A stretch of DNA of 64,000 nucleotides from DASZUK01 sp963745595 (GCA_963745595.1 CAVUYB010000007.1:372001-436000); one strand, 5' to 3'. Shown: positions 1 through 9,279, counted from the first letter of the stretch. Made by a program: numbers and translations. The notes: generated from the sequence alone by a model not told the origin.

Positions 1-1729
1 GCTCGGTGATCGCGCCCCGGTCGGCGCCGGTGACGAGCCGGGCGTACTTGGCCAGGACGCCGGTCGTGTACCGGGGCTCGAACGGCTTGAGCGCCGCCCG
101 CCGGCGGTCCAGCTCGACGTCGTCGACGAGCAGGTCGATCCGGTGGGCCTCGACGTCGATGACGATGCGGTCGCCGTCGGCGACGAGGGCGATCGGGCCG
201 CCGTCGACGGCCTCCGGCGCGACGTGGCCGACGCAGAAGCCGTGGGTGCCGCCGGAGAACCGGCCGTCGGTGACGAGCGCGCAGTCCCCGCCCCGCCCCG
301 CGCCCTTCATCGCGCCGGTGACGGCGAGCATCTCGCGCATCCCCGGACCGCCCTTCGGCCCCTCGTAGCGGATGACGAGGACGGTCCCCGGCTCGATGGC
401 GCCGGCCAGGATGGCCTCCATGGCCGCCGGCTCGCCGTCGAAGACGCGGGCGGTCCCGTCGAAGTGCAGGTTGTCGAGGCCGGCCACCTTGACCACCGAC
501 CCCTTCGGCGCGAGCGAGCCGGAGAGGATGGCCAACCCGCCGGACGCGTGGATCGGGTCGGTCAGGGCGTGGACGACGGTGCCGTCGGGCGCCGGTGGGT
601 CGAGCGCGGCCAGGTTCTCGGCCACCGTCCGCCCGGTGACGGTCAGGCAGTCGCCGTGCAGCAGGCCGGCGTCGAGCAGCTCGCGCATGACGACCGGGAT
701 GCCGCCGATCCGGTCGACGTCGGCCATGTGGAACTTACCGTGCGGCTTCGTGTCGGCCAGGTGCGGGACGCGGGCGGCCACTCGGTTGAAGTCGTCGAGC
801 TCGAGCGGGACACGGGCCTCGTGGGCGATGGCCATCAGGTGGAGCACCGCGTTGGTCGAGCCACCAGTGGCCATGACGATGGCGATGGCGTTCTCGAACG
901 CCTCCTTCGTCATGATCTGGCGAGGCCGGATCCCGGCCGCCAGCAGCTCGATGACCGCCCGACCGGACTCGTAGGCGAAGTCGTCGCGCCGCCGGTCGAC
1001 GGCCGGCGGGCTGGAGCTGCCCGGCAGCGACATCCCGATCGCCTCGGCCACCGACGCCATCGTGTTGGCGGTGAACATGCCGGCGCACGACCCCTCGGTC
1101 GGGCAGGCGTTGTGCTCGATCAGGCTGAGCTCCTCGTCGCTCAGCGCGTCGACCGCGTGGGCGCCGACGGCCTCGAAGACGCTGACGATGTCGAGCGCCC
1201 GGTCGCCGAGGCGGCCCGGCAGGATCGAGCCGCCGTAGAGGAAGACGCTCGGCAGGTTGAGCCGGGCGGCGGCCATCAGCATCCCGGGCAGCGACTTGTC
1301 GCAGCCGGCGAACGTCACGAGCGCGTCGAACCGTTCGGCATGCATGACCGTCTCGACGGAGTCGGCGATGACCTCCCGGCTGACGAGCGACGCCCGCATC
1401 CCTTCGTGGCCCATCGAGATGCCGTCGGAGACGGCGATCGTGACGAACTCGAACGGGAACCCGCCGGCCGCGACGACGCCCGCCTTGGCCCGCTTGGCCA
1501 GCCGGTCCAGCGGCAGGTTGCACGGCGTGACCTCGTTCCAGCTCGACGCCACGCCGACCTGGGGCTTGTCCCAGTCGTCGTCGGTCATCCCGACCGCCCG
1601 CAGCATCGCCCGGGCCGGGGCCTTCGACGGCCCCTCGGTCACCTCGTAGCTGCGGGGCTTCATGCCCGGTCGCTCGGCCGCCACGCTCGGTGACGGCGCC
1701 TCGACCGGGGGGCGGGGCACGTCGCTCAT
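1..1729 (-). CDS. ilvD: Dihydroxy-acid dehydratase (3' end cut by window edge)
   Basis: Catalyses dehydration of 2,3-dihydroxy-3-isovalerate and its homologue in valine/isoleucine synthesis; a cytosolic Fe-S enzyme. Translation from ATG 1729 gives 576 residues that follow the IlvD/Edd family throughout: KPQVGVASSWNEVTPCN near the N-terminus, FAGCDKSLPGM, ACPTEGSCAGMFTANTM and DGRFSGGTHGFCVGH near the C-terminus, with the expected Fe-S cysteines. The frame is still open at base 1, but the last residues (RLVTGADRGAITE) match the usual family terminus, so only a few codons are probably missing. The start overlaps the stop of the upstream transporter gene by 4 bases (ATGA), suggesting translational coupling. 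No disruption seen. Confidence 0.96.
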   Translation of the reverse strand, partial: MSDVPRPPVEAPSPSVAAERPGMKPRSYEVTEGPSKAPARAMLRAVGMTDDDWDKPQVGVASSWNEVTPCNLPLDRLAKRAKAGVVAAGGFPFEFVTIAVSDGISMGHEGMRASLVSREVIADSVETVMHAERFDALVTFAGCDKSLPGMLMAAARLNLPSVFLYGGSILPGRLGDRALDIVSVFEAVGAHAVDALSDEELSLIEHNACPTEGSCAGMFTANTMASVAEAIGMSLPGSSSPPAVDRRRDDFAYESGRAVIELLAAGIRPRQIMTKEAFENAIAIVMATGGSTNAVLHLMAIAHEARVPLELDDFNRVAARVPHLADTKPHGKFHMADVDRIGGIPVVMRELLDAGLLHGDCLTVTGRTVAENLAALDPPAPDGTVVHALTDPIHASGGLAILSGSLAPKGSVVKVAGLDNLHFDGTARVFDGEPAAMEAILAGAIEPGTVLVIRYEGPKGGPGMREMLAVTGAMKGAGRGGDCALVTDGRFSGGTHGFCVGHVAPEAVDGGPIALVADGDRIVIDVEAHRIDLLVDDVELDRRRAALKPFEPRYTTGVLAKYARLVTGADRGAITE

Positions 1730-3951
1730 GGCCGCAGCGTAGTCGGGTCGACCTCCGTCCCCATATGGGGGACGACCCGGTCGAGCCACCGCGGCATCCA
1801 CCAATTCGCCGGCCCGAGCAGCTCCATCACCGACGGCACGAGCACCATCCGTACCACCGTGGCATCGATGAGCACGGCCGCCGCCATCCCGAGGCCGAAC
1901 ACCTTCAGGACGTGCAGCGGATCGTTGACGACGAACGAGGCGAAGACGAGCACCATCACCGCAGCGGCGGCCGTGATGACCCGAGCCGTGCCGGCCAGGC
2001 CGTCGGCGACGGCCAGCGAGCTGTCACCGTTCCGCAGCCACTCCTCGCGGATGCGGGAGAGAAGGAAAACCTCATAGTCCATCGAGAGGCCGAAGAGGAT
2101 CGTGAACATCGTGATCGGGATCCACGGGTCGATCGGCCCGGTGTGGCCGATGCCGAACAGGCCGCCGAGCCAGCCCCACTGGAAGATCGCGACGATGACG
2201 CCGTAGGCCGCGCCGACCGACAACAGGTTCATGGCGGCCGCCTTCAGCGGGACGGCGACCGAGCGGAAGACGGCCATCAGCAGCAGGATGGCCAGGACGA
2301 TGACCGCACCGACGACCCAGTACATCCGGCCGGACAGGAACGCCGACGCGTCGACCCCGGCCGCCGTCTCCCCGCCGATCTCGGCGACGACGCCGGTGCC
2401 GCGGACGACGCCGGGGACGACGTCCGTCCGCAGCCGGCCGACCAGCTGCTCGGTGGCCGCCGACTGGGGCGACGTCGTCGGCACGGCGACGACGACCGCC
2501 CCACGGTCGGTCCCGTCGAACCGTGGTGGCGCCACCTCGGCGACGCCCGGCGTCGAGCGGAGCGCAGCGGCCAGCCGATCGACGACCGGCACCGACGACG
2601 GCCCGTCCATGGCCACCGCGACGACCAGCGGACCGTTGAACCCGGGCCCGAACCCCTCGGCCAAGAGGTCGTAGGCCTGCCGGGTCGTGAGCGACGTCGG
2701 GTTGTTGCCGGCGTCGGTGAACGCCAGCCGCATCGAGAACATCGGCACGGCCAGCGTGACGAGCACCACGACCGCGGCCACGCCGGTCAGCCACGCCCGC
2801 CGTTGCACCGTCCGGCTCCACCGGAACCAGAACCCCCGTCCGGCCGGGAGGCCGCGGTGGCGAAGGAACGGAACGCCGAGCCGGTCGATCGCCGGCCCGG
2901 CGAAGCCGAGCAGCGCCGGGAGGAGCGTGAGGGCCGAGAGCATGACGAAGAGGACGGCGACGATCGACGCGGTGGCCACGCCGATCATGTACGGCTGCCC
3001 GATGAGGAAGAGACCGAGCAGCGAGATGACGACCGTCGAGCCGGCGAACAGCACCGCCCGGCCGGCCGTCGCCAGCGTCACGACCACCGCCGGCCGCGGC
3101 CCACGACCGGCTGCCAGCTCCTGGCGGAACCGGGTGACGACGAAGAGGGCGTAGTCGATGCCGACGCCCAGTCCGATCATCACGGCCATCTCCGGTGAGA
3201 ACGTCGGCACGACGAGCACGTGGGTGAGCAGCTCGAGCACCGAGACACCGATCAGCAGGCCGAACAGCGCGGTCAGGATCGGCAGGCCCATCGCCACCAC
3301 CGAGCCGAAGGCGATCAGCAGGACGAGCATCGCCGCCGTCACGCCGATCCCCTCGCTCGGGCCCGGCGCGGCCGTGACGACGAGACCGATCGGTGTCCCG
3401 CCGAGCTGCACGTCGAACCCGGCGTGCCGGGCCGCCTCGGCCGCGTCGACCACCCGTTGGACCGCGGCCTTCGCCAGCACGTCGGTCTGCTCGTCGAACT
3501 GCACCGTCGCGTAGGCGATGTGGCCGTCCCGGGAAACCTGGGCCCGACCGGCCGCTCCGACCGGCGCGGTCACCGACGCGACGTGCGGCAACCGGCGGAG
3601 CTGCGCCGCCAGGCCGGCGATGGCGATCTGGTTGGCCGGCGCCGCCACCGGCGCGGTCGTGTCGAAGACGACCTGGGCCGCGTCGCCGGCCTGCCCCGGG
3701 AACCGGGCCTGGAGGATCTCCTCGGCCCGCTGCGACGGCGTGTTGCCGGCCGAGAACTTGTCCTGGAAGTGCGTTCCCACCAGTTGACTGACCGCGATGG
3801 CGACGATCAGCAGCACCACCCACCCGACGAGGACCCGTCGACGGCGGTCGTACGACCAGCCGGCGAGCCGACCGAGCGCCCCGAACGAGGCATCCCCGCC
3901 GGGGTCGGCCGGTCGGTTCGCCGTCGCCGTCGACACCTCGGACGCCGTCAC
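1726..3951 (-). CDS. MMPL/RND-family membrane transporter
   Basis: A 741-residue polytopic membrane protein of the MMPL branch of the RND superfamily, which exports lipids or hydrophobic compounds using the proton gradient. One TM segment lies near residue 45 (VLVGWVVLLIVAIAVSQLVG). An extracytoplasmic loop follows, then a five-helix cluster with GLGVGIDYALFVVTRFR, and this pattern repeats in the second half with FGLSMDYEVFLLSRIREEW. The two halves thus carry the typical G.D.D/Y motif. Start is GTG 3951. It is divergent from a TetR regulator at 4092, the usual arrangement for a regulated drug or lipid pump; that regulation is inference. It is translationally coupled to ilvD, with which it has no obvious functional link. 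Substrate unknown. Confidence 0.9.
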   Translation of the reverse strand: MTASEVSTATANRPADPGGDASFGALGRLAGWSYDRRRRVLVGWVVLLIVAIAVSQLVGTHFQDKFSAGNTPSQRAEEILQARFPGQAGDAAQVVFDTTAPVAAPANQIAIAGLAAQLRRLPHVASVTAPVGAAGRAQVSRDGHIAYATVQFDEQTDVLAKAAVQRVVDAAEAARHAGFDVQLGGTPIGLVVTAAPGPSEGIGVTAAMLVLLIAFGSVVAMGLPILTALFGLLIGVSVLELLTHVLVVPTFSPEMAVMIGLGVGIDYALFVVTRFRQELAAGRGPRPAVVVTLATAGRAVLFAGSTVVISLLGLFLIGQPYMIGVATASIVAVLFVMLSALTLLPALLGFAGPAIDRLGVPFLRHRGLPAGRGFWFRWSRTVQRRAWLTGVAAVVVLVTLAVPMFSMRLAFTDAGNNPTSLTTRQAYDLLAEGFGPGFNGPLVVAVAMDGPSSVPVVDRLAAALRSTPGVAEVAPPRFDGTDRGAVVVAVPTTSPQSAATEQLVGRLRTDVVPGVVRGTGVVAEIGGETAAGVDASAFLSGRMYWVVGAVIVLAILLLMAVFRSVAVPLKAAAMNLLSVGAAYGVIVAIFQWGWLGGLFGIGHTGPIDPWIPITMFTILFGLSMDYEVFLLSRIREEWLRNGDSSLAVADGLAGTARVITAAAAVMVLVFASFVVNDPLHVLKVFGLGMAAAVLIDATVVRMVLVPSVMELLGPANWWMPRWLDRVVPHMGTEVDPTTLRP

Positions 3952-4018
3952 CGCGGTGGCCGCGTCCGAGCCGGTCGCGGTGGCCCCGACGTCCCCAGAC
4001 CGGCGCTGCCGCTACTAT

Positions 4019-4031
4019 TCATCACTGATGA
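4019..4031. promoter_or_regulatory. Candidate TetR operator palindrome
   Basis: A perfect palindrome with 6-base arms, TCATCA-C-TGATGA, lies in the AT-richer centre of the divergent MMPL/TetR intergenic region, 67 bases from the MMPL start and 60 from the TetR start. Position and symmetry fit a TetR-family operator controlling both genes. Binding is inferred. Confidence 0.45.
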
Positions 4032-4091
4032 GTTCTAACACGACGCTCGCCGTTTGTGAACATCGGAGCCCGAGATGACCCCAGGAGCGAG

Positions 4092-4801
4092 ATGACGCCG
4101 GTCGGCCGGCGTCCCGGCCGCCGCGACACCCGGGCCGAGATCGTCGACGCCGCCCGCACCGCCTTCGCCGAACGCGGCTACGACGGGGCGAGCCTGCGAG
4201 GCATCGCCCGAGACGCCAGCGTCGACCCGTCGCTCGTCCACCACTACTTCGACGGCAAGGCCGCGCTGTTCGTCGCCGCCCTCGACCTGCCGGCCGATCC
4301 CCGGGCGATCAAGGAGCAGGTGGAGGCAACGACGTCGGCCCGGGCGGGAGGCGGCCGGGCCGGCAGCGGGCGGGAGACGGCCGCCCGACGGGCAGGGAAA
4401 ACGATCAAACGACAGACGGCGCACCGTCGACGAGCGGTCCAGACCGTCCGATCAGCGGGGCGGTCGTCGTCGAGCTGTTCCTCGCCCAGTGGGAGGACGG
4501 CGAACCGCCGGGCAGCCGGTTCCGGGCGATGGCCCAGGCGGTCAGCAGCTCACCGTCGGTGGCCGACGCCACCCGCCAGTTCCTGGCCGAGCGGGTGTGG
4601 TCCCGGATCCCGCGGGTCGCCGATGAGGACGAAACCGGCGCGGCTCGGCGCAGTGCGCTCGTCTCGGCCCAGCTCGTCGGCCTGGCCTGGGGCCGGTACG
4701 TCCTACGGACCGAGCCGTTCGTCGCCGCGCCGCTGGCCGAGATCGGCCGGTGGGCCGGGCCGACGATCGACCGCTACATGACGGCCGATCTCGACAGCTG
4801 A
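4092..4801 (+). CDS. TetR-family transcriptional regulator, frame-disrupted
   Basis: The N-terminus is a clear TetR DNA-binding domain: TRAEIVDAARTAFAERGY, then the helix-turn-helix ASLRGIARDASVDPSLVHHY, then FDGKAALFVAALDLP. The TetR_C ligand domain is recognisable in another frame from about 4460 (AVVVELFLAQWEDGE, later ARRSALVSAQLVGLAWGRYV), ending at 4801. The shift lies between about 4330 and 4450, and that stretch reads as Arg/Gly-rich filler in both frames and is longer than family members need. Start ATG 4092 follows AGGAG at 4083-4087. It probably represses the divergent MMPL pump. It may be a real pseudogene or a sequencing artefact; unlike other shifts here, no single base change restores a clean alignment. 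Confidence 0.8.
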
Positions 4802-4828
4802 CTCGCGCGGCCGACCTGAACCCCGTCG

Positions 4829-5161
4829 TCAGCTCGCCTTACGACCCCGAGACCGCTTGAGCACCCGAGCGGCTTGCAGGCTCTTTTGTAGCGATTCAAC
4901 GAGATCGTCAGCCGCACCGGCCTCTGGGGGCTCGTCGAGTCGCTCCACCACCCAATTGCGGACGAGCTGGGTCACGCCCACTCCTTCGGCTTCGGCGCGC
5001 GCTCGTAGGCGGTCGAGGTCCGCCACCTCGAAGCGAACGGCGAGCGCGTTCTTCGGCTCTACCTTGCGTCGGCGAACCCGTGCGCCGGCCATCTCCGAAG
5101 GGAGATGCTCCGCTCGGTCGAACTCGTCGGCTTCCTTCTCGTACATCCACGGCTCAGTCAT
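4829..5161 (-). CDS. BrnA-like / ribbon-helix-helix antitoxin
   Basis: A 110-residue protein with an acidic N-terminal arm (YEKEADEFDRAEH) and a C-terminal part resembling a CopG-type ribbon-helix-helix (VRFEVADLDRLRARAEAEG followed by VTQLVRNWVVERLDE). It lies directly downstream of, and overlaps by 8 bases, a BrnT-like toxin. That toxin-first order is typical of BrnTA. Such antitoxins neutralise the toxin and repress their own promoter. The longer N- and C-terminal extensions mean the family name is less certain than the toxin's. Confidence 0.72.
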   Translation of the reverse strand: MTEPWMYEKEADEFDRAEHLPSEMAGARVRRRKVEPKNALAVRFEVADLDRLRARAEAEGVGVTQLVRNWVVERLDEPPEAGAADDLVESLQKSLQAARVLKRSRGRKAS

Positions 5162-5463
5162 CGGCGTCTTCCTTGGTGATCATGGCGCGGTAGTCACGCG
5201 CTTCTTTGCGAGTCATCGGACGGGCCGTGAGCACGTAACTCCGCCCGTCTGCCGTCGGAGCGTCGAGGAACACCACCAGAGCGCGGCCCGCGTCCGTCTC
5301 CCCGAATACGGCCTGTCGACCCGGAGGCTGCCGATCCAAGACGGGGGCGGAGACCACGACCTCGCTGAAGACGACCTCGCTGACCTCTTTGCTTTCCACT
5401 CCATGTCGAGCGACGTGGGAGATGTTGTGCTCGTCCCACAGCAGCTCCGTGATCTCGTTTCAC
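5154..5463 (-). CDS. BrnT-family ribonuclease toxin (N-terminal indel suspected)
   Basis: BrnT toxins are small RelE-fold ribonucleases. The frame reads LLWDEHNISHVARHGVESKEV..., then GRALVVFLDAPTADGRSY, then LTARPMTRKEARDYR. This is the BrnT pattern of a WDE..N..H..HG start and a [ST]AR.MT..E...Y end. The only conventional in-frame start, GTG 5399, would delete the conserved WDEHN and ARHG motifs. Upstream, the frame closes at a TGA overlapping GTGAAA at 5463-5458. Removing one A from the AAA run joins GTG 5463 to N-E-I-T-E-L-L-W-D, the expected N-terminus. I therefore place the start at 5463 and treat the extra A as a likely sequence error. The stop overlaps the BrnA start. Confidence 0.75.
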
Positions 5464-5465
5464 GA

Positions 5466-5491
5466 CGTATCGTATCACGAATGTATGACGA
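5466..5491. promoter_or_regulatory. BrnTA promoter repeats (candidate operator)
   Basis: Just upstream of the toxin start two 10-base direct repeats occur side by side on the plus strand, CGTATCACGA and TGTATGACGA (pattern GTATSACGA). The same half-site appears as an inverted pair in front of the RHH antitoxin at 57254. An autorepressing RHH antitoxin would bind such repeats; this is inference. Confidence 0.45.
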
Positions 5492-5559
5492 CAAGATCGA
5501 GTCAGGCCGACGCGAAGGGTGGACCGCCGGAGCAGGAGCGGGTGAGCTGACCGACGCTG

Positions 5560-5724
5560 TCAGGGCCGCTGAACGCCGGCCAGAAGCTCCTCGGCCCTTT
5601 CGGAGAGATCGCCCCGGCCGCTGTGGCCCGTGCCGATGAAGGCCGGCCGGCGCCGATTCGGCGCCGGGGCATGAGCCAGCTCGCTGGCGCCGTCGTCGGG
5701 GGGCTCGATCACCACTTGGCCCAT
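5560..5724 (-). pseudogene. C-terminal fragment resembling a VapB-type antitoxin
   Basis: A 54-codon frame from ATG 5724 ends with RRPAFIGTGHSGRGDL and SERAEELLAG, resembling the C-terminal toxin-binding tail of ribbon-helix-helix VapB antitoxins (PxFxGxGxSGRxDLSERxEELL). The DNA-binding N-terminal part is absent, although the frame stays readable a little further upstream (KKQERARYGEP). No PIN-domain toxin follows. It looks like a remnant in a decaying toxin-antitoxin cluster. A chance open frame cannot be excluded. Confidence 0.35.
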
Positions 5725-5779
5725 GGGCTCACCGTACCGGGCCCGCTCCTGTTTCTTCGACGGCCCAGCTCGCCCTCTC

Positions 5780-5992
5780 TCACGGCTCGCCCCACGTTTC
5801 GGCGTCGATCCAGAAAGGATCGACCCGTTCGGGGTGCCGCAGGTACGCCTCGTGGTCCGATCACGCCAATGCGGCCCGTACGGCATCAGCGACTCCCTGC
5901 CGTGCCGCCGCCGGGATGTCGACGCCGAGCTCACGGGCACGCTCGGCCAACTCCTCGTCCAGCGTGAAGGTGGTTCTCGCGACCCGAGTCAT
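5780..5992 (-). pseudogene. CcdA-like antitoxin with in-frame TGA
   Basis: From ATG 5992 the frame reads MTRVARTTFTLDEELAERAR and ELGVDIPAAARQGVADAVRA, then TGA at 5861-5863. In the same frame it continues SDHEAYLRHPERVDPFWIDA and ETWGEP to a stop at 5780. The whole matches the type II CcdA-family antitoxin layout: a ribbon-helix-helix N-terminus and a tail with YxxxPxxVDxFWxxAExW. One nonsense codon therefore splits an otherwise intact 70-residue protein. No CcdB/MazF-like toxin gene follows; only the antitoxin fragment at 5560-5724 does. It could be a genuine nonsense mutation or a base-call error (CGA to TGA would restore it). Confidence 0.6.
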
Positions 5993-6004
5993 TGCGACGG
6001 CGTT

Positions 6005-7472
6005 TCAGCCGCGCAGCCGCTCCAGCTCGGCGGCGACGGCCTTGCCGTTGGCCTTCCCGGCGGTCGCCTTCATCACCTGGCCGGTGAAGAACCCGCCGAG
6101 CTTCTTGCGGTCGCCGTCGTCGCCATCACGGAACCGGGTCCACTCGTCCGGGTTGGCGTCGACGATCTGGCGGACGACGTCGGTGAGCGAGTCGTCGGAC
6201 ATGGCCTCGAACCCCTTGTCGCGGGCGATCGCCGCCGGGTCGCCACCGCCGGCGGCGAGCAGGTCGCCGAGCACGTCCTTGGCTTGGGTGGCCGACAGCT
6301 GGCCACCGGCCTCCAGGCCGAGGAGGGCGGCGAAGGCGGCCGGGTCGAGGGCGCGGCCGGCGTCGACGTCGGTCGCCACCTCGTTGGCCGCCCGGGCGAG
6401 GGCCAGGCTGGCCGGCGCGCCGGCGGCGGTCGCGGCGACGACGAGCTCGTCGAGCCCCTGGTCGACCGCGGAAAGGATCTGGTCCGTCTGGGCGCCGGTC
6501 GGCGACCCGCCGAGCAGGTCGACCAGCCGGGCCCGGCGAGCCGCCGGGAGCAACCCGATCGAGTCGGCGACCCGGCCCCGCCAGTCGTCGTCGGGGACGA
6601 CCGGGACGAGGTCCGGCTCGGGGAAGTAGCGGTAGTCGTACGCCTCTTCCTTCGACCGCATCGACCGCGTCTGGCCGGCTTCCTCGTCCCAGTGCCTGGT
6701 CTCCTGGACGACCGCGTCGCCACCTTCGAGCAGGGCGACCTGCCGGGCGGCCTCGTACTCGATCGCCCGGGCGACCGAGCGCAGCGAGTTCAGGTTCTTG
6801 ATCTCGCAGCGCGTGCCGAACGCGTCGGACCCGACCGGCCGGACGGACACGTTGGCGTCGACCCGCATCGAGCCCTCCTCCATCCGGCCGTCGGACGCGC
6901 CGGTGGCGACGAGGACGGCCCGCAGCTCGGCCGCGTACGCCCGGGCCGTCGCGGCCGATCGCATGTCCGGCTCGCTGACGATCTCGACCAGCGGCACGCC
7001 GGACCGGTTGTAGTCGACGAGCGAGTGGTCGGCCGAGTGGATCCGTCCGCCCGCGCCGACGTGCGTCGTCTTGCCGGTGTCCTCCTCCAGGTGGGCCCGG
7101 GTGATGCCGATCCGGGTGCCGTCGGGCAGCTCCAGCGTGCCGCCGACGTTGATCGGCTCGTCGTACTGGCTGATCTGGTAGTCCTTCGGCATGTCCGGAT
7201 AGAAGTAGTTCTTCCGGTGGAAGCTCGACGGCCGGATGTCGCAGCCGAGCGCCGTGCCGATCCGCATCGCCAGCTCGACCGCCTGCTCGTTCAGGACCGG
7301 GAGCGAGCCCGGCAGCCCGAGACAGACCGGGCAGATGTTCGTGTTCGGCTCGTCGCCGAACGCGTTGCGGCAGCCGCAGAACAGCTTCGTCGCCGTCCGC
7401 AGCTCGCAGTGGACCTCGAGGCCGACGACCGTCTCCCACTCCTGCGCCGACGGGCCAGTCGCCGTCGCTCAT
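6005..7472 (-). CDS. gatB: Asp/Glu-tRNA amidotransferase subunit B (indel near start)
   Basis: GatB binds mischarged Glu-tRNA(Gln)/Asp-tRNA(Asn) and phosphorylates the side chain before transamidation with ammonia from GatA. The frame contains WETVVGLEVHCEL, LFCGC...CPVCLGLPG (zinc site), NYFYPDMPKDYQISQYDEP, VDYNRSGVPLVEIVSEPD and a C-terminal YqeY-like helical domain (about residues 330-480). The natural start is ATG 7472, overlapping gatA's stop (ATGA), but that ATG is one frame off from VVGLEVH. Deleting one G from GACGGCGAC (about 7460) restores M-S-D-A-T-G-P-S-A-Q-E-W. The only other in-frame start, ATG 7267, would delete the zinc-binding N-terminus. Confidence 0.93.
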
Positions 7473-8959
7473 GGCGCCGTCCCCCCGCGCTCGGCCGGCG
7501 GTGCGACGGCCCCGGCGTCGCCGGTCGGCGGTGCGGCGGCCTCGACGGCCGCGGCCACCCGGAAGAGCCGCTCCTCGGCGAGCTTCGGGGCGAGGATCTG
7601 GACACCGATCGGCAGTCCGTCGTCGCCGGTGCCGAACGGGACGCTGATGGCCGGGTCGCCGGCCAGGTTGGACGGGATCGTGCAGACGTCGGAGAGGTAC
7701 ATGGCCATCGGGTCGTCGACGCGCTCGCCGAGCGGGAAGGCGGTCGACGGGGCGGTGGCGCCGAGCAGGACGTCGACGCGCTCGTACGCCCGGGCGAAGG
7801 CGTCGATGACGAGCGTGCGGACCCGCTGGGCCTGGCCGTAGTAGGCGTCGTAGTAGCCGGCGGACAGGGCGTACGTGCCGAGCATGATGCGGCGCTTCAC
7901 CTCCGGCCCGAAGCCGGCCGTCCGGGTGGCGGTGTTCATCGCCGCCACGTCGGCCGCGTCGACGCGGCGGCCGTAGCGGACACCGTCGTAGCGGGCCAGG
8001 TTGGACGACGCCTCGGCCGGGGCGATCAGGTAGTACGCCGACAGGCCGTAGCGCAGCTCGGGGATCGAGACCTCCTCGATCGTCGCCCCGGCGGCGGCCA
8101 GCGCGTCGGCGGCCTGACGGACCTGCTTGGCGACGTCCGGCGCGGTGCCGTCGACCAGCTCCGGACAGACGCCGACCCGCAGCCCGTCGACGCCGGCACC
8201 GAGCGACCGGGAGGCGGCCGGGGTCGGCTCGGCCAGCGACGTGCTGTCGCACGGGTCGTGGCCGCCGATCGCCTCCAGCAGCAGCGCGGCGTCGGCGACG
8301 GTGGTGGCGAACGGGCCGATCTGGTCGAGCGAGCTGGCGAACGCGATGAGCCCGTAGCGGGAGACGGTGCCGTACGTCGGCTTCATACCGACGACGCCGC
8401 AGAGCGCGGCCGGTTGGCGGATCGACCCGCCGGTGTCGGAGCCGAGGGCGAGCGGCACGAAGCCGGCCGCCACCGCGGCGGCCGACCCGCCCGAGGAGCC
8501 GCCGGGCACCCGGCCGGTGTCCCGCGGGTTGCGCGTCGGCCCGAACGCGGAGTTCTCGGTCGACGAGCCCATGGCGAACTCGTCGAGGTTGGTCTTGCCG
8601 ACGACGACCGCGCCGGCCGCCCGCAGCCGGTCGACGACCGTCGCGTCGTACGGCGGTCGCCAGCCCTCGAGGATCCGGGAGGCACACGTCGTCGGCACGC
8701 CCCGGGTGCAGAGGTTGTCCTTCAGGGCCACCGGCACGCCGGCCAGCGGTCCGGGGTCCTCGCCGGCGGCCACCGCGGCGTCGATGCGGTCGGCCGCGGC
8801 CAATGCGTCGTCGCCGAGAACCTCGAGGAACGCGTGGACGTCGCCGTCGCCGGCCGCCACCGCGGCCAGCGACGCCTCGACGACCGACCGGGCCGACCGC
8901 TCCCCCGACCGGACGGCCGCGGCAATCGTCGTGGCCGGCCCCGCCATGGGATCGCTCAT
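7469..8959 (-). CDS. gatA: Asp/Glu-tRNA amidotransferase subunit A (amidase)
   Basis: GatA releases ammonia from glutamine for GatB. This 496-residue amidase-signature protein has the Lys-cisSer-Ser triad: VALKDNLCTRG (Lys), VPGGSSGGSAAAVAAG (cis-Ser) and SDTGGSIRQPAALCG (nucleophile Ser). The glutamine-specific C-terminal half is present (YDGVRYG, RRIMLGTYALSAGYYDAYY, SNLAGDPAISVPFG). Start ATG 8959 overlaps the gatC stop by 4 bases, and its own stop overlaps gatB. No shift was seen. Confidence 0.97.
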   Translation of the reverse strand: MSDPMAGPATTIAAAVRSGERSARSVVEASLAAVAAGDGDVHAFLEVLGDDALAAADRIDAAVAAGEDPGPLAGVPVALKDNLCTRGVPTTCASRILEGWRPPYDATVVDRLRAAGAVVVGKTNLDEFAMGSSTENSAFGPTRNPRDTGRVPGGSSGGSAAAVAAGFVPLALGSDTGGSIRQPAALCGVVGMKPTYGTVSRYGLIAFASSLDQIGPFATTVADAALLLEAIGGHDPCDSTSLAEPTPAASRSLGAGVDGLRVGVCPELVDGTAPDVAKQVRQAADALAAAGATIEEVSIPELRYGLSAYYLIAPAEASSNLARYDGVRYGRRVDAADVAAMNTATRTAGFGPEVKRRIMLGTYALSAGYYDAYYGQAQRVRTLVIDAFARAYERVDVLLGATAPSTAFPLGERVDDPMAMYLSDVCTIPSNLAGDPAISVPFGTGDDGLPIGVQILAPKLAEERLFRVAAAVEAAAPPTGDAGAVAPPAERGGTAP

Positions 8960-9279
8960 GGGGCCTCCCCGACGATGCGGGGCACCCGGAACCGGTCGTC
9001 CTCGACGTCCGGCGCGGCGGCCAGCACGGCCGCCCGGTCGAGGCTCGGCCGCGGCTCGTCGGGCCGGAGCACGTTGCGCACCGGCAGCGGGTGGGCGGTC
9101 GGCGCCACGCCGGCCAGGTCGAGGGCGGCGACGTCGTCGGCGTGCTCGATCACCTGGGCGAGCTGGCCGGTGAAGGTGTCGAGCTCCTCGTCGGTCAGGG
9201 ACAAGCGGGCGAGCCGGGCCACGTGGGCCACGTCGTCCCGGCTCAGCCGGCCCGGCCGGCGGTCGACGGGCCCGCTCAC
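8956..9279 (-). CDS. gatC: Asp/Glu-tRNA amidotransferase subunit C
   Basis: A 107-residue protein with the GatC pattern: VAHVARLARLSLTDEELDTF, TGQLAQVIEHADDVAALDL, then PLPVRNVLRPDEPRPSLDRA and a conserved end (DRFRVPRIVGEAP). GatC stabilises the GatA-GatB interface. Start GTG 9279 is chosen because it overlaps the upstream hydrolase stop (GTGA) and gives the normal length. Gene order is C-A-B, all coupled. Confidence 0.95.
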   Translation of the reverse strand: MSGPVDRRPGRLSRDDVAHVARLARLSLTDEELDTFTGQLAQVIEHADDVAALDLAGVAPTAHPLPVRNVLRPDEPRPSLDRAAVLAAAPDVEDDRFRVPRIVGEAP

